Assembly (NCBI GenBank): GCA_963924555.1 | Contig: OZ004598.1 | Coordinates: forward strand, 1,264,501 to 1,328,500 | DNA: 64,000 nt | Direction of reading: 5' to 3' | Source: Crambe crambe | Taxonomy: Eukaryota > Porifera > Demospongiae > Poecilosclerida > Crambeidae | Shown here: one piece after another, positions 34,409 to 45,719 of the stretch | Numbering within the stretch: position 1 is the first letter of the stretch | Layout of the letters: each line of letters opens with the position of its first letter | Notes under the pieces: generated by a model | Databases searched by the model: none | What the model was told of the DNA's origin: nothing | What the model saw: only the letters and a program-made list of their open reading frames with translations | Translations under genes and position numbers: made by a program

Positions 34409-36140
34409 CTGCAGTGTTGAAAAAAATATATGATGAAGTGACAGGTAGACATACAATTAACTTCAATGCCAACTTATTATTAACCCAATGCTTACAAAGT
34501 AATGATACATGGCAAAGACGTCATGACCGTAATTCTGATGAATGGGTGTGGCCTTTTCAGTGTGCAGTACAGTGCACTTTAACACACATAGTGGACTTGT
34601 GTACAAGGCAACAGGGTATGGGCTAGTGCAGCATGTCACTATTTATCTAACTTTCATAGTATACCTTAAGGTGGGTATTGTTGGCGGCTACTAATTTTAG
34701 CATTTAATTAAGGGGATACTGAATTTGGCGGGTATTAATTTTAGCTATTTTGAGCTTTGTGTAATAGCTATTTTTAAATGTAGTTTCGTATGAAGTTTCT
34801 TCAAGAATATCAGGCACGAACGATACAATGCATTATTGTGTCAGTAACTATCATTGGAGAGTTAGTTTTTGTAGATTGAACAAAAAGGATCTTCATTGGG
34901 AATAGTGATACTTCAATCTATCACACCTGTCACTCCTGCCTTTTTCCACCCTACTGCTTCTTGAGTCCATGAAATCAGAAGTATCTGAAACAGACACTGA
35001 TGAAGACAACAGCAATCTAGCTAACTCCGCCAGGACACTCAAACAGCTTTGACACTGTTTTTGTTCAACATTACTTCTAATTATACAAAATTTTATTATT
35101 AGCGCATGCTTATATTAGCAAATAAAGGCTGACTTGCTAAATTCACTAAATTAACAAGTCGCCAATAATACCCACCTTAAGGTAGACCCTCACTAATTAA
35201 AGGGGTGTGGTCTCCACTCAACATTTAGTATAGGGCAGATAATGTCATGACTAAAAATAGCATGTGGCCACGTCCATGTGGATGAGTAGTGCTTAGTCTA
35301 TTCATGTTTTTTAGCATGTGTGTTGCTGTTTCTCTTGGGAAGAGGAAGTTCCTGAAGATAGAACTTTAAATCAGAAATCAAAGCTGGAATATATGACTGC
35401 ATTGTTGTCAGAGCTTCAGTTGGTCAAAGAAAACGTGATCTAATGACTACTAGTATTCTGTCAGTTATGAATTTTTTTACAGCTTTTAAAGCTACCATGC
35501 TTGAGAAGACGTGTCTTAATTATACATGTTCTCTTATTGCCGGACCGTGTGTTTGTGAAAGATCATAGCTATATGGAGAAGCTGTATTATTCATGTGGTT
35601 GTGAACCTATTTGTGTTTATTGTGTGACCACATGATGTCCAAGACACTTCCAACTGCAGCAATTTTCCATAATATGAAGAACGCAAACATCCCAAGCCCA
35701 TTAATAAACCATAAAAGAAATCTAATTATAAATACAACTTTATGTCATTTTCCCTTTTTGTGTTTCATAATACCCTCCCTCATCGATATTTGGGACAGGA
35801 AACAAGTATATTATTACTGTTGGCCTTAGGGGTATAGCAAACCATCACCATTTAAACAGTGAACATGCACCTAACAACAAGATGTCATTTTGGGTGGGTA
35901 TTATTTAGAGCATCACTTGATAAGGCCATGCATGTATACACTTTGAAGTGAGATAACAAAGGGTAGCTAAACCAGCAAATTAAGCAAGGAAACTAGCACC
36001 TAACATTAATATAAGTGAGGTGTGCCTAATTATGACCAAGCTTGAAATTGGTATTGACTTTTTTCCCCTCCAAGTGGTCATTTTAAATTTCAGATTACAA
36101 GAATTTAGAGCTCTATTGTTTGACTGTGTATATAACATAC
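34409..36140 (-). other. Predicted last intron before the NLR main exon
   Basis: Runs from the donor after the linker exon ending at 36141 to the acceptor at 34410-34409. A TIR element (34662-35184) occupies part of it. No further linker exon was recognised. The intron call depends on the multi-exon gene model. Confidence 0.5.
34662..35184. mobile_element. 523-bp TIR element, TACCTTAAGGTGGGTATT ends
   Basis: TACCTTAAGGTGGGTATTGT at the left is matched by its complement at the right end (35160-35184) with one or two mismatches over 25 bp. TAATTTTAGC follows on the left and a similar word on the right. No transposase ORF; non-autonomous. Confidence 0.8.
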
Positions 36141-36236
36141 CTCTGTCTCTTTCCTTGGCCACTCTCTTGGGAGAGGGGGGAAGTAGTCTTGGTTCTGGAT
36201 TGGAATTTCTGGTTCGTGTGGGCACATTTGCTGAAC
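36141..36236 (-). CDS. 96-bp phase 1-1 linker exon, copy 1
   Basis: Acceptor TTAATAG before 36236 and donor GTATGT after 36141 bound a 96-bp exon. It starts and ends in phase 1 and reads SANVPTRTRNSNPEPRLLPP then SPKRVAKERDR. Near-identical copies lie at 37968-38063 and 40086-40181. Predicted to form a flexible, proline- and charge-rich linker between the DEATH exon and the NLR main exon. Confidence 0.55.
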
Positions 36237-36585
36237 CTATTAATAGAATCAGAAGGTGAAGGCAATTGGAAGGTGAGGTTGAATGCTTTGCTATGAACGT
36301 TTATTTGCTGTGTTTTGAAAATGTAACCTTCAATAAAAAAGCTGAAAATAAATTGAGACTTTCTGCTTAAAGGTCCAGCCCAGAGAATGAGATTCAAATG
36401 AATGGATCAAGGTCCTAGCCCCGAGCCCACCAGGGTCCCTCAAAATTATAGAGACCCTCCAAATCCAGATCATCAATTTTAAAATTTTTGCCTCGGCAAG
36501 GAAGTGCCAAGGCGCAGTGCTGGAGGTGACTATGCACGGTGGTATGTTTCACGCGCACGCGCAATGATGCATGATGATGCATATT

Positions 36586-37180
36586 GAGCACGTGCATTAG
36601 CTCTAACTAGCTAGACACAAGCTCTACTACAGTAAGGACAAACAGACAGACTCACTCAGGCTCGGGCTCACAGTCACTACGCAGTAACTCTACACTGTGA
36701 AGAAAGTACTGAAGCTTCTTGGCTGTCTTTGCCAACAAATCAAGCCCATTATGACATGCAGAGAACTGACAACAGTGAACCAAAATAACAGAGATTGCAG
36801 TGTACACGAACTAGTGATCATTTGAAGTACCAAAGAGAGAGCCATGGTGAAGGAGAATCTCAGAACTAAGACTTCCAAACAATGAGAGAATCCAGTACAC
36901 ATACTTCAATCAAGCTATGCTTGAGAATAACCTTCGAAAGTATTGAACAGCAAGAATGCTAGCTGTATAAATACTAATCTTACTACAATAAGCCATGTTG
37001 CTCAGTGCGCATTATTTGGAACTCTACACTAAAAAGAAATATTTTGGCAACATTTTGTAGAAATATTTGACCCCACATTATTTATGCCCATGCAGCAAGT
37101 GTTCAGCAATTCTTTCAAATTATTTTTTTATCATCCTTGTAGGACTCCAGCTTCAAGCCTGTGATCCCTCAGTGTATATT
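36586..37180. repeat. Inverted duplicate of 46873-47640
   Basis: GACAAACAGACAGACTCA, GCCCATTATGACATGCAGAG, ATCTCAGAA, CATGTTGCTCAGTG and CAGCAAGTGTTCAGCAATTC have reverse-complement partners in the same reversed order at 46873-47640. No ORF. Confidence 0.7.
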
Positions 37181-37967
37181 TATCACCTTTTACTTGTCTC
37201 TTACCACTGGCATATTCACTGCAAAGCATTAAATTTAGGATTGCACTTAAGTGCTGAGGAATTCCTAGTCTTTTAAAAGACTAACTTGTTAAACTAAGAC
37301 TGACGCTACTCATCCATCAAGGAGAGATTGCTAAAACCTAACCTTCCAAGTCCGTACTGGCTGGCTTCTTCAAAACTAGCACTACTACGAACACTAGGAA
37401 CACTAAACAAGCAGCCATTGTTGATATTTGAATAATGACATCATTTGTATTACACATTTGTACGTAGAATGAACCGAAGAATTACGGAAGAATAGAAATT
37501 CACAGATTTCTGTGAGAAAACCTGAGCATGTGCAGTCAATGTGTACCAGGCTCTCTTTCTTCCCCTCCCAGTGCACGTGGATGAGAGCCTGGGGACGAGG
37601 CTAGATACTCCCTTGTTATTAGGTGTAGACACTACCACTTAACAGTGCCTAACAAGATGTCATTTTGGGTGGGTATTATTTAGAGTACCATTTGATAGGC
37701 AATTAATGTAGAAATACACTTTGAAGTGAGGTAAGTTTAACAAAGGGAGCTAAATCAGTGAATTAAGCTAGAAACTGAAATAGAGTTTATAAGCAAGGTG
37801 AACTTGTAGTTAGAGAAGCAAGGAAACCAGCGTCCAACTATTTTGCAGAGCTAGGGAGCCTAATAATAAGTAACTATGGTAACAAGCTTGAACTTGGTAC
37901 TAATATCTCCAAAATTGGTCCCTTTTCTAAATTTCAGATCACAAAAATATAGAGCTTTATTACATAC
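37181..37967. other. Intron/intergenic sequence, no exon seen
   Basis: Holds the left flank of the repeated linker unit (TCATTTTGGGTGGGTATTATTTAGAG near 37655), also present before copies 1 and 3. Nothing else could be supported. Confidence 0.4.
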
Positions 37968-38063
37968 CTCTGTCTCTTTCCTTGGCCACTCTCTTGGGAG
38001 AGGGAGGAGGTAGTCTTGGTTCTGGATTGGGATTTCTGGTTCGTGTGGGCACATTTGCTGAAC
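37968..38063 (-). CDS. 96-bp phase 1-1 linker exon, copy 2
   Basis: Same boundaries, length and phase as copy 1, with two or three substitutions. The donor GTATGT and acceptor TATAATAG are both intact. The flanking 200-300 bp are also duplicated. Confidence 0.55.
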
Positions 38064-38585
38064 CTATTATAGAATCAGAAGGTGAAGGTGAGGCTGAATG
38101 CTTTGCTATGAACGTTTATTTGCTGTTTTGAAAATGTAACCTTCAATTAAAAAAACGGACTTTCTGCTTAAAGGTCTAGCTGTCATGAAGCCAGGGAATG
38201 AGATTCAAACGAATGGATTGGGTCCTAGCCCCAACCCATCAAGGTCCCTTATAATTAATCATAGAGATCCTTCAATTACTTACACTAGAGTGCTGCCTTC
38301 GCACTAAATCAATTCTACTTCCTGCCCGTGTACTGGATGTGGTAATAAAATGGTGGGAAACAGCCAGCAAAGGATTTTAGTTCATGCTACCACTAGTTTC
38401 AAATTGTGTGGAAGAGGCTAAACATTATTATTTCCTAGAGTTACAAAAATAAAGTGCTAGATCAAGCGCATAGCAACCAACAGATAGCAAATGGCATTTG
38501 GGTTCATGCTACAACTACTTGACCTCACTTTTCAAACTTGTAGTGGAAGACTTGTGGGAAGAAGCGGAGTTACTCTGAACCTTAC

Positions 38586-38624
38586 CACGTGATGAAGAAT
38601 CTGGTTTTCGTCTAGCCTTCTTTC
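38586..38624 (-). CDS. Short linker exon (13 codons)
   Basis: Bounded by acceptor TGAACAG and donor GTAAGG. Phase 1-1, reading KKARRKPDSSSR between the split Gly codons. Basic and serine-rich. It belongs to the linker series between DEATH and NLR exons; small size makes it tentative. Confidence 0.4.
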
Positions 38625-38718
38625 CTGTTCAGTCAAACAATGTAAAACAGATCAAAGACATACCATCGAATCTACTACATTAGCCAGCATAGGGCATTAG
38701 CATTTATCTTGATCTCAC

Positions 38719-38787
38719 CTTTCAAACTAGGTTTGCTGGAAGAGGCTGAGTTAGTACATAAAGATTGATCTCGAGCCTTATTCTTTC
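38719..38787 (-). CDS. Linker exon (23 codons)
   Basis: Bounded by acceptor TTGAACAG and donor GTGAGA, phase 1-1, reading KNKARDQSLCTNSASSSKPS then LK. Its acceptor side resembles the exon at 38624. A decayed relative of its 3' half lies near 38530-38575. Confidence 0.45.
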
Positions 38788-39097
38788 CTGTTCAACCAAA
38801 TGATGTAGGATTACAAAAGAAGGTGACTACACAGATCAAGCACATGCCAACTAACATGTGAAGGATTGTGGAGAGAAGCAAGGTTACTCCAAATCTTAAT
38901 AAGTGAGGAGTAATCAGACATCTCCTTTTGCTATCACATCGCCACAATTTAAAAAAAATTTTTTTTTCCTCACAGGATTATCAGTAAACAAAGAGGGTGG
39001 GTCTCACATGGCAATTCGGTAAGCAAGTCTAGTTGCTAAGATGAACAGGCAGTAGAGAATATGTAGCTGAAAGTCGGGTTAGTTGTTATGATCAAAC

Positions 39098-39175
39098 CTT
39101 TATCTCTTTGAGGGAGAGAAAATTCTCCAGGTCCTGCACTGGAACTCTCCGTTTCTGTGGACACATTTGCTGAAC
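39098..39175 (-). CDS. Linker exon (26 codons)
   Basis: Starts SANV like the 96-bp exons and continues STETESSSAGPGEFSLPQRD. Acceptor CCTGTAG, donor GTTTGA, phase 1-1. A diverged member of the same exon family. Confidence 0.45.
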
Positions 39176-39228
39176 CTACAGGAATGAAGTTGTTTATCTT
39201 GGAAACTCAGCATGGTTGTTACAATTAC

Positions 39229-39276
39229 CTTCACCAGTTTGAAGGGAAGGAAGTGAACTGGAACTTGTTTCTGAAC
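39229..39276 (-). CDS. Linker exon (16 codons)
   Basis: Acceptor TTTCTATAG, donor GTAATT, phase 1-1, reading SETSSSSLPSLQTGE. Ser-rich. Only 53 bp separate it from the exon at 39175. Confidence 0.4.
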
Positions 39277-40085
39277 CTATAGAAAGTGAGTTGATTATCA
39301 ATGACTACTCCATGGAATGGCCATCAGGACACAATACAAAGTAAAGCATGACGTGTGTATCTTGCTGAAAGTTAGCTACCTGGAATTTATGAATCACACG
39401 AATTCATGCTTCTTACTATAGTAAAATATCACTTCCTGCTAAACATGTCACCAAAGCTCAAGCTAGTTTATACATACTGGGAGTGCTCCCCTTTCATTTC
39501 ATTATAGTTCACACTGTAGACTCATGTCATGGTACATTACAATGCACACAGTGACACTACAGGACTACTTCTCAGTAGTTACCAACCAATAATCATTTAG
39601 CACTGGTCAGGTGAGCAATCTGATTAATTTCTGATCTTAATGCACTAGTCCTTGAAAGTCTATACATGCACAGAGTGAGTGTAGTATAGGGTCACATTTC
39701 TGAGGCCTTAATGCAACTGGAGGTCTGTTACTATTACATGCATAAGATCAACACTATAACTCTGGGATCATAAATACAATACTCCCTTGTTATTAGGCAT
39801 AGGCGCATGTATCTCCAAACAGCAAGATGCCATTGGGGTGGGCATTATTTAGAGTACACACCCCCGCGGTCATGCAGAAATACTTAACAAAGGGAAGTTA
39901 GAGCAGCAAGGAAACAAGCAACCAACTATTATTAACCAGTGAGGAGGTGTGCCTAATATCAAGGCTTCAAATACGGTAACAATGATGCAATATCTCCAAA
40001 CTTTTTTTTTGCCCTCCAAGTGGTCCCTTTTTCTCAAGTAAATTTCAGATCATCAAAATTTAGAACTCTATTGTATATAACATAC

Positions 40086-40181
40086 CTCTGTCTCTTTCCT
40101 TGGCCACTCTCTTGGGAGAGGGAGGAGGTAGTCTTGGTTCTGGATTGGAATTTCTGGTTTGTGTGGGCATATTTGCTGAAC
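40086..40181 (-). CDS. 96-bp phase 1-1 linker exon, copy 3
   Basis: Third near-identical copy of the linker exon, immediately downstream (on the minus strand) of the DEATH exon. Reads SANMPTQTRNSNPEPR and onward. Boundaries and phase match copies 1 and 2. Confidence 0.55.
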
Positions 40182-40607
40182 CTATTAATAGAATCAGAAG
40201 ATGAAGGTAATTGGAAGGTGAGGCTGAATGCTTGAATTACTATGGACCAGGTTTATTTGTAACATCATGTACGTAGTCTTCAATAAAAAAAAGCTGACGA
40301 TAAACTGAAGACTTTCAGCTTAAAAGTCTAGCTGCAATGAAGCCAGCTAGGGAATGAGACTCAAACGAATGGATCGAGGTCCTAGTCCCAAGCCCACCAG
40401 GTTCCCTTAAAATTATAGAGACCCTCCAAATCCAAATATTACTATGTAAGTATACACTGACTAGATTGAAGAAATCCAATTTTTAAATTTTACTTCCAGG
40501 ACTAGGTAACTAGCTAGCTACACTGCTCTCAACTTTGGAAATCTCCTTGCATTTATACACCATCCCAGACTGACTAGAGGTGGAGTAGCTACTGAGTTAG
40601 GATTCAC

Positions 40608-40950
40608 CTTGAAAAAGCTCACAAATCTTCTTGGCATCATCTCTCCTCTTTATTTTCAAGAGAGCTTCAATCAGCCTTTTGTAAGTTGCCCGTATACTAA
40701 ATTCTTGCGTCCATTTTACCAAAAAGCCACTTCTCTTCTCCTCCTCTTCATTATAGTCCCTTTCAATGTCCTCCACAAATTGTTCAGCTTCATTGATTAG
40801 GATTGGAGCCAACCTTCTCCACTTAGAGAGTGAGAGAGACACCTCATGAAAGCGGTCACTAGTCACTTGTGTGTCCAGAACATGCTCATCTGGTAACTGG
40901 CAATGTTGAACTAGTTCAGCAATGCTAATTCCACCAGCTGGGGAAGTCAT
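40608..40950 (-). CDS. DEATH-domain first exon of the NLR gene
   Basis: Starts MTSPAGGISIAELVQHC at 40950 and encodes a DEATH-type domain: VSLSLSKWRRLAPILINEAE, VEDIERDY, EEKRSGFLVKWTQ, ATYKRLIEALLKI and DDAKKICELFQ. DEATH domains self-associate to recruit adaptors and caspases. The exon is 343 bp and ends in phase 1 at donor GTGAAT. Every linker exon downstream is phase 1-1, and the giant NLR exon starts in phase 1, so the chain can be spliced in frame from this ATG. No other start was found for the NLR. I infer it is the N-terminus of that receptor, giving DEATH-linkers-deathfold-Ig-NACHT-LRR and the second module. It could instead be a separate small DEATH adaptor. Confidence 0.7.
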
Positions 40951-41139
40951 GATGATCCTTTGTTGTTATTCAGACGGGGGGTGTAACAAACAGGGGTGCA
41001 GCAAAAAGAGGAAGTTCCAAGTTCCAAAAAGATGTATATTACTGGGAAGGTTCAAACGTTTAGATGCTATGTTTAACTTGAGCCTGAATAACAGAATAAT
41101 TATTGTTTTGTACAAGTTGCAGTTAATTATCACTCTTTA

Positions 41140-41720
41140 TGTAGGGATGATGGGGACGCTGCCTATAGACTAATACAAAAGTGAAATTCTAGTTCCACCA
41201 CTTAGACTTAACAAAAGCAACTGTGGATGATTATCCAGCCTACTAGAGCCTACTACAATGTGGAGACCAAGTTTCAGGACCAGGGAGCTTACCATTTCAG
41301 AAATACGGCAAGCAGGTAATTCTTCTTGTTATTCTTCTTCTTAGACAACCATATCTCTCGAACCACTCAAGCTACAGCTATGATTTCTGGATAAATCTAC
41401 TCCAAATTCTACCTGCTACGATCTTTTGTACTCGTCAATCCTTGAAAGAGTCGATGTAAAAGGAGACACTACGGAGCACAGTACTCGACTAGCTGAAGCC
41501 ATTTGATATCCAATTATTCAATATTACTCAGCTAATGATCATAGACTACTGTATCAACTCGGGGATTTTAGATTCACTGATCCATCTACCGGTAGACTCT
41601 ATTTCAGATTCATCTGCATCTTCGACCTCCAAGTATAGCTCAATACTAGAAAATATTTCACCTTGACTTGCTGATAAATAATCATTGGGCTGCTATGCTA
41701 TTGGAGAACTATTCCTCTTT
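41140..41720. repeat. Dispersed repeat R2, copy 2
   Basis: Same ordered landmarks as 22900-23670 and 62385-62995, including TATGTAGGGATGA at its left edge, GAACCACTCAAGCTACAGC and ACAGTACTCGACTAGCT. Non-coding. Confidence 0.65.
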
Positions 41721-41851
41721 CATCTGTCCCTGCATACACATATGTAGAAGAATGCATAAAAGAGAGGAAAAGGAAAAAAGACTAGGAACAAGTAAGGGAA
41801 AAAGCATTTCTGATGAAATGAAAAAAGATATGTAGGGATGACCACTGCTCA

Positions 41852-42020
41852 AAAAAGTAAGGAAACAAGAAGGATGGAAATGAGATCAATCTTTGTTCTG
41901 TATATCCAGCCATTACTGCACTATAATCTGAAGCTACCCAACGTATATGTAGGGATTGTTGGATGGATATACAGAACAAAGATTGATCCCATTGCCATCC
42001 TTCTTGTTTCCTTACTTTTT
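41852..42020. mobile_element. Palindromic MITE, copy 2, arms of about 58 bp
   Basis: Left arm AAAAAGTAAGGAAACAAGAA and on to about 41909 is matched by its complement from 41961 to 42020 with few differences (GATCAATCTTTGTTCTGTAT against ATACAGAACAAAGATTGATC). The loop is only about 50 bp, so the whole element can fold into one hairpin. Confidence 0.75.
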
Positions 42021-42169
42021 CCCTTATCAGTATTTTAGGGTGTCATAACAAGTGTAATTAAAAAGTTCAGGCCACAAAAGTTTCAGATGATGAGATTTGT
42101 TGTTATAGTTACTGTATGTTGTGAGGTATCAATTATTAATTATATCATGTTTGACTGTGTATATCTTAC

Positions 42170-42224
42170 CTCTGTCTCTCTCTTCAGTCACTCTACTGGG
42201 AGTCTTGGCTCTGAATGGTTTGTG
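42170..42224 (-). pseudogene. Truncated fourth linker exon at transposon edge
   Basis: The text from the donor GTAAGA at 42169 leftward in exon sense resembles the 96-bp linker exons (TCTGTCTCTC, then CACTCT and GGGAGTCTTGGCTCTG), then stops exactly where the P-type transposon begins at 42225. The missing half does not resume at the right end of the transposon. Confidence 0.5.
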
Positions 42225-42744
42225 CATAGATAAAAGAGGAAGGAGGGATTGGAAACGCGCCGCTCACGTGCGCAGTCTACTATAACTTTTGTACACAGTG
42301 GCGGCATCTCCTTTGATGTAGAGGCGTGTTATGATTTTTCACGTTTCCGGGTGAAGGAAATTAGCTGCTACAGCTCAGCTCTGCTCTGCTGATGGTGCTA
42401 AATCATACTTGGGCTCTAAATAGAATCACGAGTGAAAGTTCTACACTAGACTACAGGTTTTGCTAACTTGGGTGAGCGTTTATCATAGAAAAGTTGGAAT
42501 GTTCTGTATATTTATCCCTCTAGAGAAACTCTGCTCAATTATTTATGTCTGCCACTAGAAATATTGCTTAGTATGGGTTACACTAATGTATGCAGCAAGT
42601 AGCCAGTCCTTTTCAGGTTCATTTCTGCCACAATTGCTTAAATTATGTTCAAACTTGTTATAGTTTCAATTATCCCTGTAAGTCAGTGCATTGTCATAGT
42701 ATATTGTTTCAATTTGGTGTACTGTTAGCTGATATGTATGAGCA

Positions 42745-45567
42745 ATGTATGCATATCATACTTTTTTAGCATGCCTTACAGAAAGAGATTTCAACACCGA
42801 AAAAAAACAAGCAAGGGAGAAGCGGGAGAAAAAATTTCAGCAACAGTTGGAATCATCTGATACATGTATTCCTCTCTCTGAAACTGATAGTATACTAACC
42901 TCAGAATCCTCTTTCACTACAACTGATGAATCACAATCACTTTCTGGAGTGACTGATCACATTGGTACATGCGTAAGAGATTCCCCAGGTGATACTTCTG
43001 ATACCCCTTTGCATTTACTACATGGATCTCTTTGTCAACCAAGTAAAGCTTGGTGTGACCAAAGTCCAGAGGGATTGAACAAGCTTATTTTTTGTAAATT
43101 ATCTCAATTTAGTAGCAGTAATTCACAGCCATTGATTGTTACTCATAGTTTGACAGTTAATTCGGATTTGACATGGAAACTGTTCGTCCTCAATCATGAA
43201 ATAACCACTTCATGTAGTATTTTGGAAACTTTTCCTTCTAGATTGAGTGAAGAGACCTTTTCTAAACTTCTTGCAAAGCTGGACAGTGCTTCTATATGCA
43301 TGGGACAACCGGATGCTGATTTCGTGCGCATGGTTACAGCCAAAAAGGGCATGGTTGTTTCACGTGATGGTAAAATCGCATGTACTGTGGATAATAATAC
43401 ATACCTGAAAACAGTTCGTACTTCAGATTGTGAAATTTTGTGTGCTGCTGAAAAGTGTTGTGCATGTAAGAACTACAGGGCAACACTTCGTTCAATGTAT
43501 CACAGGTGGAACAAAAAATCAAGGTGCTCTAGTGATTTCACTAATGAAAGGTATATGAACACTCCTGAGAAAAGGAGGAAAATGGAAAAGCTTAAGAAAA
43601 GAGTTCACACTGCTGAACAGAAAGTTGTGAAGCTAAAAGAAAAAGTGCGTAAGCTAATTGATTGTAATGGTGAGGCACTCGATGAAAATCTGCACTCTGA
43701 TATGATAGCAATCATGAAGGAGAACACAGATAAGGTCAGAAGTGTATATCCTGAAGGTAGTTTCTCCAGGCTCTTCTGGGATGAACAGATGAAAGCAGCA
43801 TCGCTTGGCAACTTGAAACAGATTCGATGGCATCCAGTCCTCATTAAATGGTGCTTAAACCTAAAATTGCTGTCTAGTTCTGCATACCATGTCATGAGAT
43901 CTAGCGGTTTCCTTAAATTGCCATCTGAGAGGACCCTCAGGGATTACACCCACTATTTTGCTAATGAGACGGGATTCATGGATGAAATTGATGAACAACT
44001 TCTTGGGGAGATACCTACTTCTCTTTCTCCATCTAGACGATATATTGCGCTTTTAATTGATGAAATGAAGGTACGCGAGGGTCTTGTGTTCAACAAGCAT
44101 TCGGGACAAATCATTGGATTTACCAAATTAGGTGATATTAATGATGACCTGTTACTGTTGGAAAGTGAAAGTGAACCAGAGGTTGCAAAACAAATTCTTG
44201 TTCTTATGGTACGTGGAATATTGTTTAAGCTTTCTTTTCCTTATGCCCATTTTGGAACACGTGGTGTCACTGCTGACTTACTGTTCCCAATAGTATGGGA
44301 AGCAGTGCAACGACTGGAAGGTAGAAATCTCAAAGTAATTTGCATTACTGCAGATGGTGCTAGCCCCAATCGTAAATTTTTCCGCATGCATCATGTGAAG
44401 AAAGACTGTACTACTAGTTTTCACAAGGCCCGCAACCCTTATTCATCTGAAAACCGTTGGGTGTACTTTGTTTCCGATCCTCCGCACCTGATGAAGACAG
44501 TCAGGAATTGTTGGTCACATTCAGGAATTGATCGAACCAGACATATGAAGGTATGAGTATTCTGCTACCTGTACTGTGTATGTCTTGTTCACGTGTCATC
44601 GGTTTACACCTTATACATTTTACCATGTGCCATGAAACTAATTATGTCATTTTGAGTCCTCAGCTGTCACTTGGTTACTTTTATGTCAGTATTACTGTGT
44701 ATGGTGTAGGTTAATAACCAGTTCATAGAATGGAAGCAGCTGCTGGACCTATACGCCAAATTATCAGATACAGAAATTAGTTCTCAAGGGCTTTCTCTGG
44801 TGCCTAAACTGAAGAGAGAACATGTCCAGCTAACCTCTTTCTCCAGGATGCGCGTAGATCTCGCCACACAGGTACTAGTGCATTAGATAAAATGATATTT
44901 CCTGTGCATAATGAAATTATTCAATAGGTTTTAAGCAAGACTGTATCTGATGCATTCTCATACTTTGGAGATTCAGCAACAAAGGAAACTCAAAAGTTTA
45001 TCCTATTCTTTGACCGATTCTTTGATTGTCTAAACGTCAGAAATCTCAATGAGTGGGTATTAAAAAGGAAGCCTGATCTTAAGCCTTACTATAGTCCTAA
45101 TGATGCTCGCTTGCAGGTTTGTTAGCAATGCACATACTTATGAATGCAAGCATATACTTTTTTTTGCAGTGGTTAAAAAAGGATTTTTTAAGATATCTTT
45201 CTGAGTGGGAAGAGTATGCTGATAAGAACACTACATCGGCTAAGGATAACGGCAAAATGATGTTGAGCAGAGAAACTTTAGAAGGCATACGAATGACTGG
45301 TAATTTACTGTTTCAATAGAGGTAACAAATTCACTGGTTTTCTTTGATTTTGCAGTGATGTCATTTGTCGAAATAACAAAGTATCTACTATCACAGCCAA
45401 AAGATTCGGATCAGAAACTATATGTGTTGAGTGAGAGGATATCTCAGGACCCCCTTGAAAACTATTTTGGTAAACAAAGGGCTCGAGGTGGAAGGAACGA
45501 AAACCCCAACCTACAACAATGCCTCCATAATGCTGCTGCTCTAAGGGTACAGAAATCAATGGCCTAG
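42745..45567 (+). CDS. P-element/THAP9-like transposase
   Basis: Five exons with GT-AG borders and compatible phases: 42745-44550, 44710-44871, 44928-45116, 45170-45299 and 45356-45567. After an acidic Ser-rich N-terminus come a CxxC-bearing segment (KCCACKNYR), a Lys/Glu coiled coil (EKRRKMEKLKKRVHTAEQKV) and the RNase H-like core with YIALLIDEMKVREGLVF and ITADGASPNRKFF, plus VSDPPHLMKTVRN. The last exon has SQDPLENYFGKQRARGGRN, the hallmark C-terminal block of THAP9-type proteins, which catalyse cut-and-paste transposition. The N-terminal THAP zinc finger was not found, so an upstream exon may be missing. The stop at 45565 is followed in another frame by a basic tail (EPVRGNCSRKRRLFGDE) typical of the family, so a one-base loss just before it probably shortened the protein. 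Confidence 0.8.
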
Positions 45568-45719
45568 AACCTGTTCGAGGTAATTGTAGCAGAAAGAGAC
45601 GCTTGTTTGGTGATGAAGAGCCAAAAATAGACAATACCCCCCTGCCCAAGCGTAGACGCACACAGAAAAAGAAAAAGTAATATTTTATATGAAAATGTTT
45701 ATTGGTATATAATTTGCAG

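Noticed and set aside
34409-34472. Start of the fused NLR at the upstream end of the open frame
   Set aside because: The only upstream start is TTG, and a polypyrimidine tract with CTGCAG ends at 34409. The extension is intron.
38530-38575. Another linker exon between 38586 and 37968
   Set aside because: Resembles the 3' half of the exon at 38719-38787 but lacks a matching acceptor and has the wrong phase, so it is taken as decayed.
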